A stretch of DNA of 64,000 nt from Anabaena sp. 4-3 (GCF_001597745.1 NZ_LUHJ01000072.1:231734-295733); one strand, 5' to 3'. Counted from the stretch's first letter, positions 19,522-28,789 are shown. Notes: a model not told the origin generated them from the letters alone. Numbers and translations: made by a program.

Positions 19522-20262
19522 TCAGGGGGCAAATATCCGGTTTAAGAAAGAGATGATTTCAGCCCAAGCAGAGGTAGAAGCGGCGGCATCGTAGCGATAA
19601 CCATCATCTCGCATGAAAGTATGTTCTGCTTCGTATAAATGTACGCTGTGAGGAATTTTAGCATCCTCAAGGGCTGTAATTAAAGTGTGTCGGTCATTTT
19701 CGGGAATGTGAGGATCAAGAGTACCAAGTACAAGCAGCATTTCTCCGTTGACTTCGCTGACTCGGTGGATAGTATCGGCTATTCCCTTACCTAATTTACC
19801 ACTGGGTATCCCTGTAGGGTAGCAGCAAACAGAGGCTTTAATTTCCTGGGCAAAAGCAGCCCGAAATGATAAATGTCCACCAATACAAAAGCCGAGAGTG
19901 CCGATTTTATTGGCATCAACCGATGTGTCAGCTTTCAGGAAATCAATCATAGCCCGACAATCAGCATCATATTCTGCGATCGCAGTTCGTCGTGCATGAT
20001 CATTACCTCGCATTCTACCAAGGTCATCCGGCTCAATCACTAAACCAATCGGTTCTAGGCGATGAAAAATTTCTGGTGCTGCTACTACATAGCCAAATCC
20101 CGCTAAGTAGTTGACTAGGCGAATCATTGCCCCACCTAACTGATAAATATCACTGTAAAATAAAATACCTGGATATTTTCCGACTGGCTTTGGTGATGCC
20201 ACATAAACACGCATTAAGCTATCATCAACTCTCAACTCCACGTTACGCTGAGTGATTTGCAC
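19522..20262 (-). CDS. Dienelactone hydrolase family protein
   Basis: The start is GTG 20262, supported by GGAGAG 7 bases upstream. The 246-residue alpha/beta hydrolase carries the family's Cys nucleophile (GTLGFCIGGHLSF), the Asp (LVLGTLDPHIPENDR) and the His (YEAEHTFMRDDGYRYD). Dienelactone hydrolases open unsaturated lactone rings in aromatic degradation, but many bacterial homologues have other, unknown ester substrates. The protein is cytosolic, with no signal peptide. An IS607-type element starts about 140 bases upstream on the other strand. Confidence 0.88.
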   Translation of the reverse strand: MQITQRNVELRVDDSLMRVYVASPKPVGKYPGILFYSDIYQLGGAMIRLVNYLAGFGYVVAAPEIFHRLEPIGLVIEPDDLGRMRGNDHARRTAIAEYDADCRAMIDFLKADTSVDANKIGTLGFCIGGHLSFRAAFAQEIKASVCCYPTGIPSGKLGKGIADTIHRVSEVNGEMLLVLGTLDPHIPENDRHTLITALEDAKIPHSVHLYEAEHTFMRDDGYRYDAAASTSAWAEIISFLNRIFAP

Positions 20263-20404
20263 GTTTTTCTCTCCATCTCATGCTTTCAATAGCTTTTACA
20301 GCAGTGAGTCAGCAAATCGGGATAGGGTTAGGGGATAGGAACTGATTAAAAAATTTTATCTAATTTTGCTTATATCTACTCAAAAACTATGCTACAGTGT
20401 TTGT

Positions 20405-21007
20405 ATGAGTAAGTTATCTATATCGGAAGCAGCAAAATTAAAAGGTGTAAGTGTTTCTACACTTAGAAGATGGGAATCTGAAGGTAAATTAATTCCTGAG
20501 AGAACAGCTAGTGGTCATAGAAGATATGATTTAGCTCAATTACTAGGAATTAAGCCTGATCTATCTTACACAATTGGTTACTGTCGAGTGTCTAGTCATG
20601 ACCAAAAAGAAGACTTAGAAAGACAAAAACAAGTTGTTGAATTATTTTGCTCTCAAAATGGTTGGCAATTTGAAATCATAGAAGATTTAGGTTCAGGCTT
20701 AAACTACAGCAAAAAAGGATTGAAAAGGTTAATCCGATTAATTGTTGATAGTAAAGTTGAACGTCTTGTTTTAACCCACAAAGATAGACTACTAAGATTT
20801 GGTAGTGAATTAATTTTTAGTCTTTGTGAACATTTCGGTACTGAAATTGTGATGATTAACCGAACTGAAGATTCTACTTTTGAAGAAGATTTAGCACAGG
20901 ATGTTTTAGAAATAATTACAGTTTTCTCTGCTCGTCTTTATGGATCTAGAAATCATAAAAACAAGAAAATCATTGAGGAGTTGAAAGAAGTTGCTGATAG
21001 GATTTAA
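20405..21007 (+). CDS. tnpA: IS607 TnpA, MerR-headed small serine recombinase
   Basis: The start is ATG 20405 (MSKLSISEAAKL), although the frame opens earlier; the product is 200 residues. Residues 1-50 form a MerR-like winged helix (SISEAAKLKGVSVSTLRRWESEG...GHRRYDL). The rest is a serine recombinase domain with GYCRVSSHDQKEDLERQ, whose first Ser is the catalytic nucleophile, and RLVLTHKDRLLRFG. It catalyses excision and integration of the element through a circular intermediate. The gene appears intact. Its stop overlaps the beginning of tnpB by 17 bases. Confidence 0.92.
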   Translation: MSKLSISEAAKLKGVSVSTLRRWESEGKLIPERTASGHRRYDLAQLLGIKPDLSYTIGYCRVSSHDQKEDLERQKQVVELFCSQNGWQFEIIEDLGSGLNYSKKGLKRLIRLIVDSKVERLVLTHKDRLLRFGSELIFSLCEHFGTEIVMINRTEDSTFEEDLAQDVLEIITVFSARLYGSRNHKNKKIIEELKEVADRI

Positions 21008-22091
21008 AACTGAGTTAAAAATCAATAATTATCAGCGTACTCAATTGATAGGACATTGCGGTGTTGCTCGTCATGCTTGGAATTGGGGTTTAGCACTAAC
21101 CAAGCAAATACTTGAGCACAACAAAGAATACCCCAACTCTCAAATAAAATTTCCTACAGCAATAGATTTACACAAATGGTTAGTAGCATTAGTTAAGTCG
21201 GAAAACTCTTGGTATTATTAATACTCAAAATCAGCACCACAAGAAGCTCTACGAGCTTTAAGAACAGCTTGGGATAGATGCTTTAAAAAAATATCAGGTG
21301 TACCAAAATTCAAAAAAAGAGGTAAAAACGATAGTTTTACTTTAGAAGGTACTATCAAGATTTTAGGTTCTAATAAAATTCAAGTCCCTAAAATTGGAGT
21401 TTTAAAAACTCATGAAAGACTACCTCAAAAAGAAATTAAATCAGTAACTATTAGCCGTAAAGCTGATAGATGGTTTATTAGCTTTAGATTTGATGTAGAA
21501 AAACTAGAAAATAATTCCAATAGTATTGTTGGGGTAGATTTAGGCGTAAAAAATTTAGCTACTCTATCAACAGGTGAAATAATAGAAGGGGCAAAGTCTT
21601 ACAAAAAATATGAATCTAAATTAAATAGACTCCAATGGTTAAGTCGAAATAAAATTATCAATTCAAATAATTGGAGAAAAGCACAATTAAAAATTGCTAA
21701 TTTACATCTGAAAATAGCTAATATCCGTAAAGATACATTACACAAACTCACCACACTTTTAGCTAAGAACCACAGCAAAGTAGTAATTGAGGATTTAAAT
21801 GTATCTGGAATGTTAGCTAACCGAAAGTTAGCAAAAGCAATTTCAGATATGGGATTTTATGAATTTCGTCGCCAATTAACTTACAAATGTGAATTATATA
21901 ATTCCGAACTTGTGGTAGTTGATAGATGGTATCCCAGTTCTAAAACTTGTTCTAGCTGTGGGACTAAAAAAGAAAATCTCACACTCAATGATAGGGTTTT
22001 CAAATGTGAAAATTGTGGTTTTGAGTGTGATAGAGATTTAAACGCAGCAATTAATTTATCCAAAATTAATTTGTCAAAAGCTGTCAGTTAG
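20991..22091 (+). pseudogene. tnpB: IS607 TnpB (RuvC nuclease) with one in-frame stop
   Basis: The frame starts with TTG 20991, overlapping tnpA, and runs 76 codons to TAA at 21219-21221. It then continues open in the same frame to 22091 with no other stop. The text across the stop is SENSWYY-stop-YSKSAPQEAL, where relatives have Glu, consistent with a single GAA to TAA change. The three RuvC acidic residues are intact (VGVDLGVKN, VIEDLNVSG, CDRDLNAA), as is the zinc ribbon (CSSCG...CENCG). After the stop the first ATG is at 21810, too late for an active protein. TnpB is an RNA-guided nuclease that promotes element retention; here it is probably dead unless the stop is read through. Confidence 0.85.
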
Positions 22092-22237
22092 ACAGTGTTA
22101 GTCTGTGGACTGGATAATGCCGACATTACCAGGATGAAGCAGAAAATAAACGTCAAACTCTATTTAGTACAAGTTATCTTTTTTAGAAAAGTCTAAGTAG
22201 GTAGGTTTGAGTAAGTTTTATGTAACGGACTATTCAA

Positions 22238-22270
22238 TTGTAGAGACGTGGCATGCAAAGTCTCTACCAA
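22238..22270. repeat. GTAGAGACG palindrome, imperfect copy
   Basis: ttgtagagacgtggcatgca and its imperfect complement form a copy of the palindrome at 8396. It overlaps the last codons of the PLP enzyme: the stop codon at 22264-22266 lies inside the repeat. Confidence 0.6.
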
Positions 22271-23220
22271 CTATTGACGATTGACTGTTGCTTTAACTTT
22301 TCTCTCATTCCCAGATTACCTTGTAAACCGCCCGTGTGGATTAAAAGCAAGCGATCGCCTATGGGAAAAAATCCTTGTTGTATTAAATCCATCACCCCAT
22401 AAAACATTTTTGCGGTATATACGTAATCAAGAGGGACATCATGAATTTTGGTAAACTCTTGGCTAAAGGCTAAAAGTTGCTCATTTACCTTGGCATAACC
22501 GCCACAATGGTAGTCACAGACTAAATCCCAAGGTGCAGAAGTAGGATATGGTGCAGGTAAATCAGAGGCGAGGTATTGCGTCAGTAAGTTGTTGATATCT
22601 TCTCGGAGAAAGTCACCATTTTTCAACACCGGGAAACCAAACACTTTCTGTGGTGATGCTAAGGAAAGAGTCAACCCAGCTAAAGTAGTAGCTGTACCAC
22701 AAGCCACACAGACAGTATCAAAAGCTGTTTGTACTTCCCGAACTATCTCTGTACAACCGCGCACACCATTGAGATTACAACCACCTTCAGGAATGATAAA
22801 CACCTCACCAAAACGCTGGCGTAATTGTTCCTGTAATTCTGAGGTGTGACGTTTGCGGTAAGTTTCGCGGTCAACATATACTAATTGCATCCCTTGTTGA
22901 GCAGCAAAACTGAGAGTAGGATTCAAGGGTAAAGTTTCCTCACCACGAATCACACCAATAGTGCGAAATCCTAACAGATTCCCAGCCGCCGCCGTTGCAT
23001 AGATATGATTAGAATAAGCACCGCCAAAGGTGAGTAATGTAGTGTAATTTTGTTGTTTGGCAGCTAAGAGATTGTATTGCAGCTTAAACCATTTATTCCC
23101 GTTTACCGTCGGGTGCATCAAGTCAAGACGCAGTACAGATATTTCCACACCTGCATTGTTAGCAATTTGGCTGTTGATGGGCTGTGTGGGTATTGGGCTG
23201 ATAGCATGGGGCATCATCAT
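22264..23220 (-). CDS. PLP enzyme of the ACC deaminase / D-cysteine desulfhydrase family
   Basis: The 318-residue protein has the family's PLP lysine in NGNKWFKLQYNL (about residues 38-49), the cofactor loop TFGGAYSNHI, and IIPEGGCNLNGVRGC and CGTATTLAGL. These fold-type II enzymes cleave D-cysteine or 1-aminocyclopropane-1-carboxylate; the residues seen do not let me choose between them. It is cytosolic. The start could be either of the first Met codons (23220 to 23214). The C-terminal residues and stop codon are provided by a palindromic repeat, which suggests that the original C-terminus was altered. Confidence 0.82.
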   Translation of the reverse strand: MMMPHAISPIPTQPINSQIANNAGVEISVLRLDLMHPTVNGNKWFKLQYNLLAAKQQNYTTLLTFGGAYSNHIYATAAAGNLLGFRTIGVIRGEETLPLNPTLSFAAQQGMQLVYVDRETYRKRHTSELQEQLRQRFGEVFIIPEGGCNLNGVRGCTEIVREVQTAFDTVCVACGTATTLAGLTLSLASPQKVFGFPVLKNGDFLREDINNLLTQYLASDLPAPYPTSAPWDLVCDYHCGGYAKVNEQLLAFSQEFTKIHDVPLDYVYTAKMFYGVMDLIQQGFFPIGDRLLLIHTGGLQGNLGMREKLKQQSIVNSW

Positions 23221-23264
23221 ACAATTTAGCTTATAGCGTTTTTTAGTCGAATCAGGTACAAATC

Positions 23265-23388
23265 AGGACTTACGCAACTGACACATTAGTAGGGTGCGTC
23301 AAATGTTAAAAATCTGTTAATTTTTCCAGAATAATCTGCGCTGACGCACCCTACAACAAAGTTTCATAATCACACTGGCGTAAGTCCT
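23265..23388. repeat. 124-bp nested palindrome (GTAGGGTGCGTCA family)
   Basis: Outer arms aggacttacgca and tggcgtaagtcct enclose inner arms gtagggtgcgtca and tgacgcaccctac. Similar elements are at 34980, 36961, 37964 and 39770. The rest of the 23221-23677 gap holds tatctgcgt-type short repeats near 23395-23450 and the flv4 promoter region. Confidence 0.8.
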
Positions 23389-23677
23389 AAAATTTATCTG
23401 CGTACCCTGCGGGCAGCAAGCTATATCTGCGTGCATCTGCGTTTAATTCCGACTGACTGTACCTCACTTGAATGGTAATTGCTGTTGAATTCTCATGATA
23501 AACATTGATTCATTTCAATGTTAGATAAATTATCATCCAAACTGACGCTTGACTGGTTGCTTAATAAATATTTCTAATCAATAGCTTTAAATATTGACAT
23601 TTTACCAATCGAGATTCTCAAGTTAAATATAGGAATAAGCATACTAAAAAACAATAATATTATTTTGGATAACTCCA

Positions 23678-25408
23678 ATGGTCGCAATCACAGAAAATAC
23701 TCAAATTATTGCTAATCCTGGGCTTTTGACGGTTCAAACTGTAGAAATTGCTAGCGAAACAACAGCTATCCGTTGTTTAGATTGGGAACGCGAGCGTTTT
23801 GATATTGAGTTTGGTTTACGCAATGGTACAACCTATAATTCTTTCTTGATTCAAGGTGAAAAGATTGCTTTAGTTGATACTTCTCATAGAAAGTTTGAAC
23901 AGTTATATCTAGAGTTAATCACAGGATTAATTGATCCAAATCAGATAGACTACCTGATTATTAGTCACACAGAACCAGATCATAGTGGATTAGTCAAAGA
24001 CATTTTGCAGTTAGCTCCTGATATTACCGTGGTTGGTGCGAAGGTGGCTATACAATTTTTAGAAAATATGGTTCACCAGTCTTTTAAATCAAAGCTGGTA
24101 AAAAGTGGCGATCGCCTAGATTTAGGCAACGGTCACGAGTTAGAATTTATCTCTGCCCCTAACTTACATTGGCCTGATACAATTTTCACCTACGACCATA
24201 AAACAGGCATTCTCTACACCTGTGATGTATTTGGAATGCACTATTGCGACGACCAAACCTATGATGAAAACTTCCACTCCATAGAAGCAGATTTTAAGTA
24301 TTACTACGATTGTCTGATGGGGCCGAATGCGCGCTCTGTGGTAGCGGCTTTAAAACGCATCGACAAATTAGAAATCAAAACCGTCGCCACCGGACACGGG
24401 CCTTTACTACAACATCATATACCTGAATGGATCAAACTTTATCAAAACTGGAGTTTAGAACAAGCAAAAACAGAGACATTAGTCGCGCTATTTTATGCCG
24501 AAGATTATGGCTATAGTGAGCATTTAGTCAGAAATATCGCCCATGGATGTACAAAGGCGGGCGTAGAAGTAGAATTAATCGATTTAATCACTGCTGAACC
24601 GCACGAAGTCAGAGAAATCGTAGCACAAGCAGCCGGATTAATTATTGCTATGCCGCCTCAATCGGTGGTGAATGCACAAGCAGCTTTAAGTACAATTTTG
24701 GCGGCGGTACATCATAAACAAGCGATTGGTTTATTAGAATCGGGCGGTGGAGAAGATGAGCCTGTATTTCCCTTACGCAATAAATTCCAAGAGTTGGGAT
24801 TAACAGCAGCATTTCCCCCAATTTTAGTCAAAGAAGCCCCCAACCAAACCCTAGAAAAACTGTGCGATGAAGCGGGGACAGATATGGGACAATGGTTAAA
24901 TCGCGATCGCACCATCAAACAAATCAAATCAATTAATAGTGAATTAGAAAAAGCCCTCGGACGCATTAGTGGGGGACTATATATTATGACTGCCAAAAAA
25001 GGCGAAATTCACAGCGCGATGTTTGCCTCTTGGGTGACACAAGCTAGTCTTAACCCTTTAGGTGTAGCGGTGGCAGTCGGTAAAGAAAGAGCCATTGAAT
25101 CCTTACTGCAATTAGGCGATCGCTTTATTTTAAACGTACTTGCAGAAGGCAACTATCAAGGATTAATGAAGCATTTCCTCAAACGTTTTCCCCCCGGTGC
25201 CGACAGATTTGCCGAGGTGAAAACTTATCCTGCTAGCAACGGTGCGCCCATTCTAGCAGAAGCTTTAGCCTACATGGAATGTGAAATTACCAGCCGCATG
25301 GACTGCGGTGATCATTGGATTATCTACAGCACAGTAAAAAGCGGCAGAGTCGCCGATATCAACGCACTCACCGCCGTTCACCACCGCAAAGTCGGTAATC
25401 ATTACTAG
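23678..25408 (+). CDS. flv4: Flavodiiron protein Flv4-like (canonical diiron ligands)
   Basis: The 576 residues are organised as a metallo-beta-lactamase-like diiron domain (about 25-265), a flavodoxin domain (about 275-415) and a C-terminal flavin reductase-like domain (about 430-576), the cyanobacterial class C layout. The ligand motif H97-T-E99-P-D101-H102 is complete. Such proteins move electrons from the photosynthetic chain to O2 or another acceptor. The arrangement Flv / Sll0218-like membrane protein / second Flv with altered ligands matches the flv4-sll0218-flv2 operon of Synechocystis, which protects photosystem II under low CO2 and high light. The symbol rests on this synteny. Confidence 0.88.
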   Translation: MVAITENTQIIANPGLLTVQTVEIASETTAIRCLDWERERFDIEFGLRNGTTYNSFLIQGEKIALVDTSHRKFEQLYLELITGLIDPNQIDYLIISHTEPDHSGLVKDILQLAPDITVVGAKVAIQFLENMVHQSFKSKLVKSGDRLDLGNGHELEFISAPNLHWPDTIFTYDHKTGILYTCDVFGMHYCDDQTYDENFHSIEADFKYYYDCLMGPNARSVVAALKRIDKLEIKTVATGHGPLLQHHIPEWIKLYQNWSLEQAKTETLVALFYAEDYGYSEHLVRNIAHGCTKAGVEVELIDLITAEPHEVREIVAQAAGLIIAMPPQSVVNAQAALSTILAAVHHKQAIGLLESGGGEDEPVFPLRNKFQELGLTAAFPPILVKEAPNQTLEKLCDEAGTDMGQWLNRDRTIKQIKSINSELEKALGRISGGLYIMTAKKGEIHSAMFASWVTQASLNPLGVAVAVGKERAIESLLQLGDRFILNVLAEGNYQGLMKHFLKRFPPGADRFAEVKTYPASNGAPILAEALAYMECEITSRMDCGDHWIIYSTVKSGRVADINALTAVHHRKVGNHY

Positions 25409-25410
25409 AA

Positions 25411-25436
25411 GGCAGGAGGCAGGAGGCAGGAGGCAG
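25411..25436 (+). repeat. Short heptamer tandem repeat (ggcagga)
   Basis: About 3.7 copies of ggcagga lie immediately after the flv4 stop codon, inside the operon spacer of 87 bases before the Sll0218-like gene. Confidence 0.7.
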
Positions 25437-25495
25437 AAGAATATCCCTCATCCTCCTTATCCCCCTCATCCCCAACCACCAATCCCCAAATAGCT

Positions 25496-26008
25496 ATGTA
25501 TAAACACGTAGAAGATAACCCACTTTCTCTGTATGAAATCAATCGCAGTCGCATTGTTCGCAGCTTGGAACTGATCCAAGATGTCATTGTGATTTCCTTA
25601 TGTATCGGGTTATTTAGTTTCATGGCGATTCAGGTAAGAGATATGTTTCTCTCCCTGCTTCCGCCCTTAGACTTTCATGTTGTGACAGCCGATATTTTGT
25701 TTTTGCTGATCTTGGTAGAGTTATTTCGCCTACTAATTATTTACCTGCAAGAACAGCGCATATCTATCGGCGTAGCTGTTGAAGTCTCCATTGTTTCCGT
25801 TTTGCGAGAAATCATTGTTAAAGGTGTACTAGAAATCAATTGGAGTCAAGTTCTAGCCACTTGTGCCTTCCTCTTAGTTCTCAGCGTCCTTTTAGTTGTA
25901 CGAGTTTGGCTACCCCCCACATTTGAAGGCATTGATCCCGAACAACAAATATCTCAACGCTACAAAAAGCGCACCAAGCAAGAATTAGCACAAACCAATG
26001 GCAGATGA
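25496..26008 (+). CDS. Sll0218-like PsiE-family membrane protein of the flavodiiron operon
   Basis: This is a 170-residue protein with four hydrophobic segments (about 27-48, 60-85, 95-115, 120-140) and charged ends. It matches the phosphate-starvation-inducible PsiE layout: LELIQDVIVISLCIGLF, VELFRLLIIYLQEQRISIGVAVEVSIVSVLREIIV. It sits between the two flavodiiron genes. In Synechocystis the corresponding product Sll0218 is a thylakoid membrane protein linked to photosystem II assembly and stability. The role here is inferred from that synteny. Confidence 0.82.
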   Translation: MYKHVEDNPLSLYEINRSRIVRSLELIQDVIVISLCIGLFSFMAIQVRDMFLSLLPPLDFHVVTADILFLLILVELFRLLIIYLQEQRISIGVAVEVSIVSVLREIIVKGVLEINWSQVLATCAFLLVLSVLLVVRVWLPPTFEGIDPEQQISQRYKKRTKQELAQTNGR

Positions 26009-26064
26009 GGGTTTAGAAGGTACTGAGGGCTAGGAAGAAGCCGGGGAGGTATTAGTTATCTCGT

Positions 26065-26186
26065 ATCTTGCACCATTCTCAATCAGCTTGAGGTGGGCAT
26101 TGCCAAGAACCTAAAATTAAGGCTTTGAGCAACTTGCACGCAATGCCCACCCTACAAAAATTATCATCCAGGAACAGGTGCAAGAT
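26065..26186. repeat. 122-bp palindromic element inside the flv operon
   Basis: Outer arms atcttgcacc (26065-26074) and ggtgcaagat (26177-26186) enclose inner arms aggtgggcattgcc and gcaatgcccacc. This is the most complete copy of the family seen also at 14783 and 42141-42280. It lies between the Sll0218-like gene and flv2. Confidence 0.75.
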
Positions 26187-26231
26187 GTGTGTTATTCAAT
26201 TTTTAATTATATGCCCAATGCCCCATGCCCA

Positions 26232-26267
26232 TTTTGAATTTTGAATTTTGAATTTTGAATTTTGAAT
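26232..26267 (+). repeat. Short heptamer tandem repeat (ttttgaa)
   Basis: Five copies of ttttgaa run right up to the flv2 start codon at 26269, so no conventional ribosome binding site is present in the last 35 bases before flv2. Confidence 0.75.
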
Positions 26268-26268
26268 T

Positions 26269-27999
26269 ATGACTATCTCCACCTCTATTCGCCCCAGAGA
26301 TGTACAAGTTGCAGAAATTGGCCAAGATACGCTCGTACTGCGATCGCGTACTTGGGAAAGATTAAAATTTGAAGTTGAGTATTCCCGTCAACGGGGAACT
26401 ACAGCCAATTCTTATCTCATCCAAGGCGACAAAATAGCTTTAATTGATCCTCCCGGTGAATCTTTCACCAAAATTTACCTAGAGGAACTAGCCCAACGTC
26501 TCGATGTCACACGCCTCGATTACATTATTCTCGGACACGTTAACCCCAACCGCAGCGCGACATTAAAAGTATTGCTGTCGCAAGCCCCGCAAATAACTTT
26601 AATTTGTTCTCGTCCGGCTGCTAACATTCTGAAATCATCGTTTCCTGAATGGGAAGCCCGTATTCAAGCTGTACGCTGGGAAGACACCCTAGATTTAGGA
26701 AAAGGACATCGGCTCAATTTTATCACCGTCCCGACTCCCCGGTGGCCGGATGGACTTTGTACTTATGATACTGCTACCAAAATTCTGTACACAGACAAGT
26801 TTTTTGGGGCGCATGTCTGCGAAGATACCCTATTTGATGAAGACTGGAAAAAGTTAGACGGAGAAAGACGTTATTACTTTGACTGTCTCCATGCACCCCA
26901 ACCTAAACAGGTAGAAGTCGCCTTAGATAAATTAGCAGGATTAGGGGCTAGATGTTACGCACCTGCTCATGGCCCTGTGATTCGCTATAGCCTGAGTCGT
27001 TTTACTCATGATTATCGCCAATGGTGTCAGGCACAGAAATCTCAAGATTTCAGTGTAGCGTTGTTGTATGCTTCTGCCTATGGCAATACAGCAATTGTAG
27101 CTCAGGCGATCGCTCAAGGTTTAATTGAAAATGGTATCAACGTCGAGTCTATCAACTGTGAACTCGCAGATACAGCAGAAATTACCCGCATCATCGAAGC
27201 TTGTGACGGTTTTATTATCGGTTCTCCCACACTCGGCGGCCATGCACCAACGCAGATTCAAACCGCTTTAGGTATAGTCCTTTCCACAGCCGCAAAAACA
27301 AAATTAGCTGGCGTATTTGGTTCCTACGGTTGGAGTGGAGAAGCCATTGATTTAATTGAAAGTAAGCTCAAAGATGCTAACTACCGCTTAGGCTTTGAAA
27401 CTATTCGAGTACGTTTTAGCCCCACACCAGACACCCTACAAGAATGTCAGACAGCCGGGGCGAACTTTGCCCAAACCTTGAAAAAAACCAAAAAACTCCG
27501 CAATACCCGCCAAGCTGCCACCGAAGCCCAAATTGACCGCACTGATCAAGCTGTAGGGCGAATTATTGGCTCTTTGTGCGTCGTCACTACCCGCGACCAA
27601 GACAACCACAAAGGTATTTTAACTTCTTGGGTATCACAAGCCACATTTAACCCCCCAGGAATTATGCTGGCAGTCGCTCAAGAACAGAATGCAGACTTAA
27701 TGCGTCATCCTGGGGATAGATTTGTGCTGAATATCCTCAAAGAAGGTAGAAATGTCCGGCGTTATTTTTCCCGTCAAAGTACACTAGGGGAGAATCCCTT
27801 TGCTCACCTTGGTACTAAAACTGCTGATAACGGTTGTTTAATTTTAACTGAAGCATTAGCCTATTTAGAATGTACAGTGAAAAATCAGCTTGAATGTGGT
27901 GATAGATGGTTAATTTATGCTGTCGTCGATCAGGGAGAAGTCTTAGAAAGTGAGGGCGTAACTGCTGTAGAACATCGCAAATCAGGCAGTTATTTTTAA
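26269..27999 (+). CDS. flv2: Flavodiiron protein Flv2-like (non-canonical diiron ligands)
   Basis: It has the same three-domain layout and length (576) as the first flavodiiron gene: altered diiron domain, flavodoxin domain (LLYASAYGNTAIVAQAI near 267-283) and flavin reductase-like C-terminus. At the metal site it reads H90-V-N92-P-N94-R95 in place of HxExDH. This is the neutral or basic substitution typical of the Flv1/Flv2 partners that form heterodimers with Flv3/Flv4. It probably works as a heterodimer with the protein encoded at 23678. Its start is abutted by a heptamer repeat, so expression may differ from that of the upstream genes. Confidence 0.88.
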   Translation: MTISTSIRPRDVQVAEIGQDTLVLRSRTWERLKFEVEYSRQRGTTANSYLIQGDKIALIDPPGESFTKIYLEELAQRLDVTRLDYIILGHVNPNRSATLKVLLSQAPQITLICSRPAANILKSSFPEWEARIQAVRWEDTLDLGKGHRLNFITVPTPRWPDGLCTYDTATKILYTDKFFGAHVCEDTLFDEDWKKLDGERRYYFDCLHAPQPKQVEVALDKLAGLGARCYAPAHGPVIRYSLSRFTHDYRQWCQAQKSQDFSVALLYASAYGNTAIVAQAIAQGLIENGINVESINCELADTAEITRIIEACDGFIIGSPTLGGHAPTQIQTALGIVLSTAAKTKLAGVFGSYGWSGEAIDLIESKLKDANYRLGFETIRVRFSPTPDTLQECQTAGANFAQTLKKTKKLRNTRQAATEAQIDRTDQAVGRIIGSLCVVTTRDQDNHKGILTSWVSQATFNPPGIMLAVAQEQNADLMRHPGDRFVLNILKEGRNVRRYFSRQSTLGENPFAHLGTKTADNGCLILTEALAYLECTVKNQLECGDRWLIYAVVDQGEVLESEGVTAVEHRKSGSYF

Positions 28000-28089
28000 T
28001 TGATACCGAGTCACAGTCCAAGATTGTAGGGGATTAGCATTGCTAAACCCCTACTTTTGCTGTTTTATCAAGTCTTTTGTTATGTCAAG

Positions 28090-28217
28090 ACCGGTTAATT
28101 ACTGATAATTAACTGAAGATGCAGACTTTTGTTTAACTCAGTTGCCTGTTGCCTGTTGCCTGTTGCCGGTTGCCTGTTGCCTAGCCCTCACAGATATGAT
28201 AACTATTCTAACGGACA
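28090..28217 (+). repeat. MITE-like element carrying a heptamer array, copy B
   Basis: Flanks ccggttaattactgat, aactgaagatgcagactttt and, on the other side, ctagccctcaca, atatgataactattctaacggacatgat enclose five copies of gttgcct (28141-28175). The flanks match copy A at 14154 in the opposite orientation, while the heptamer differs. The termini resemble ATCATGTCCG-type inverted ends. Confidence 0.7.
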
Positions 28218-28234
28218 TGATGTTATTATAATTT

Positions 28235-28789
28235 ATGGCTAAAGTTTTTGACTGTATTACAGAACAACTGCAAGAGTTTATTGCAGCCCAACATCTATTT
28301 TTTGTGGCTTCTGCACCTCTCAGCCCTGATGGTCATGTTAACCTGTCACCTAAAGGATTAGATTGTTTTCGGTTGCTGTCACCTCATCAAGTAGCTTACT
28401 TGGATTTAACAGGCAGTGGCAACGAAACCTCAGCCCATCTTGAAGAAAACGGGCGGATAACTTTAATGTTCTGTGCCTTTGAAGAACCCCCTTGTATTTT
28501 ACGTCTCTACGGACGGGGAAAGACAATCTTACCAACTTCCCCAGATTGGAATGATTTGTATTCATTGTTTCACCAAATACCAGGGACTCGTCAAATTATC
28601 CTGGTTGATGTGGAACGTGTGCAGACATCCTGTGGTTTTGCTGTACCACTTTACGAATATCAAGGACAAAGACAGACTTTAATTAATTGGGCGGAGAAAA
28701 AAGGAGAACAAGGTATAAAAGACTATCAACAGCAGAAAAACACTGTCAGTATTGACGGTTTACCGACTCCACTCGGTAAAATACCCTAA
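28235..28789 (+). CDS. Pyridoxamine 5'-phosphate oxidase-fold (PPOX) family protein
   Basis: This 184-residue soluble protein resembles the FMN-binding split-barrel family: FFVASAPLSPDGHVNLSPKG near residues 21-40, AYLDLTGSGNETSAHLEENGRITLMFCAFE, RLYGRGKTI. Family members bind FMN or related flavins or haem and act as oxidoreductases, but the specific reaction is not evident. Length is typical. It stands alone downstream of a repeat element, and the histidine kinase gene begins 100 bases later. Confidence 0.82.
   Translation: MAKVFDCITEQLQEFIAAQHLFFVASAPLSPDGHVNLSPKGLDCFRLLSPHQVAYLDLTGSGNETSAHLEENGRITLMFCAFEEPPCILRLYGRGKTILPTSPDWNDLYSLFHQIPGTRQIILVDVERVQTSCGFAVPLYEYQGQRQTLINWAEKKGEQGIKDYQQQKNTVSIDGLPTPLGKIP

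Larger units (their letters stand above)
20405..22200 (+). mobile_element. IS607-type insertion sequence (tnpA complete, tnpB interrupted)
   Basis: A serine-recombinase tnpA overlaps a tnpB frame, as usual in IS607. IS607 elements lack terminal inverted repeats and target duplications, so the ends cannot be fixed by eye. The left end should lie between about 20330 and 20404 and the right end between about 22140 and 22200. The DNA is more AT-rich than its neighbours. The right end after the tnpB stop contains short inverted stretches (gacagtgttagtctgt) likely to belong to the guide-RNA/right-end region known from TnpB elements. Confidence 0.85.
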
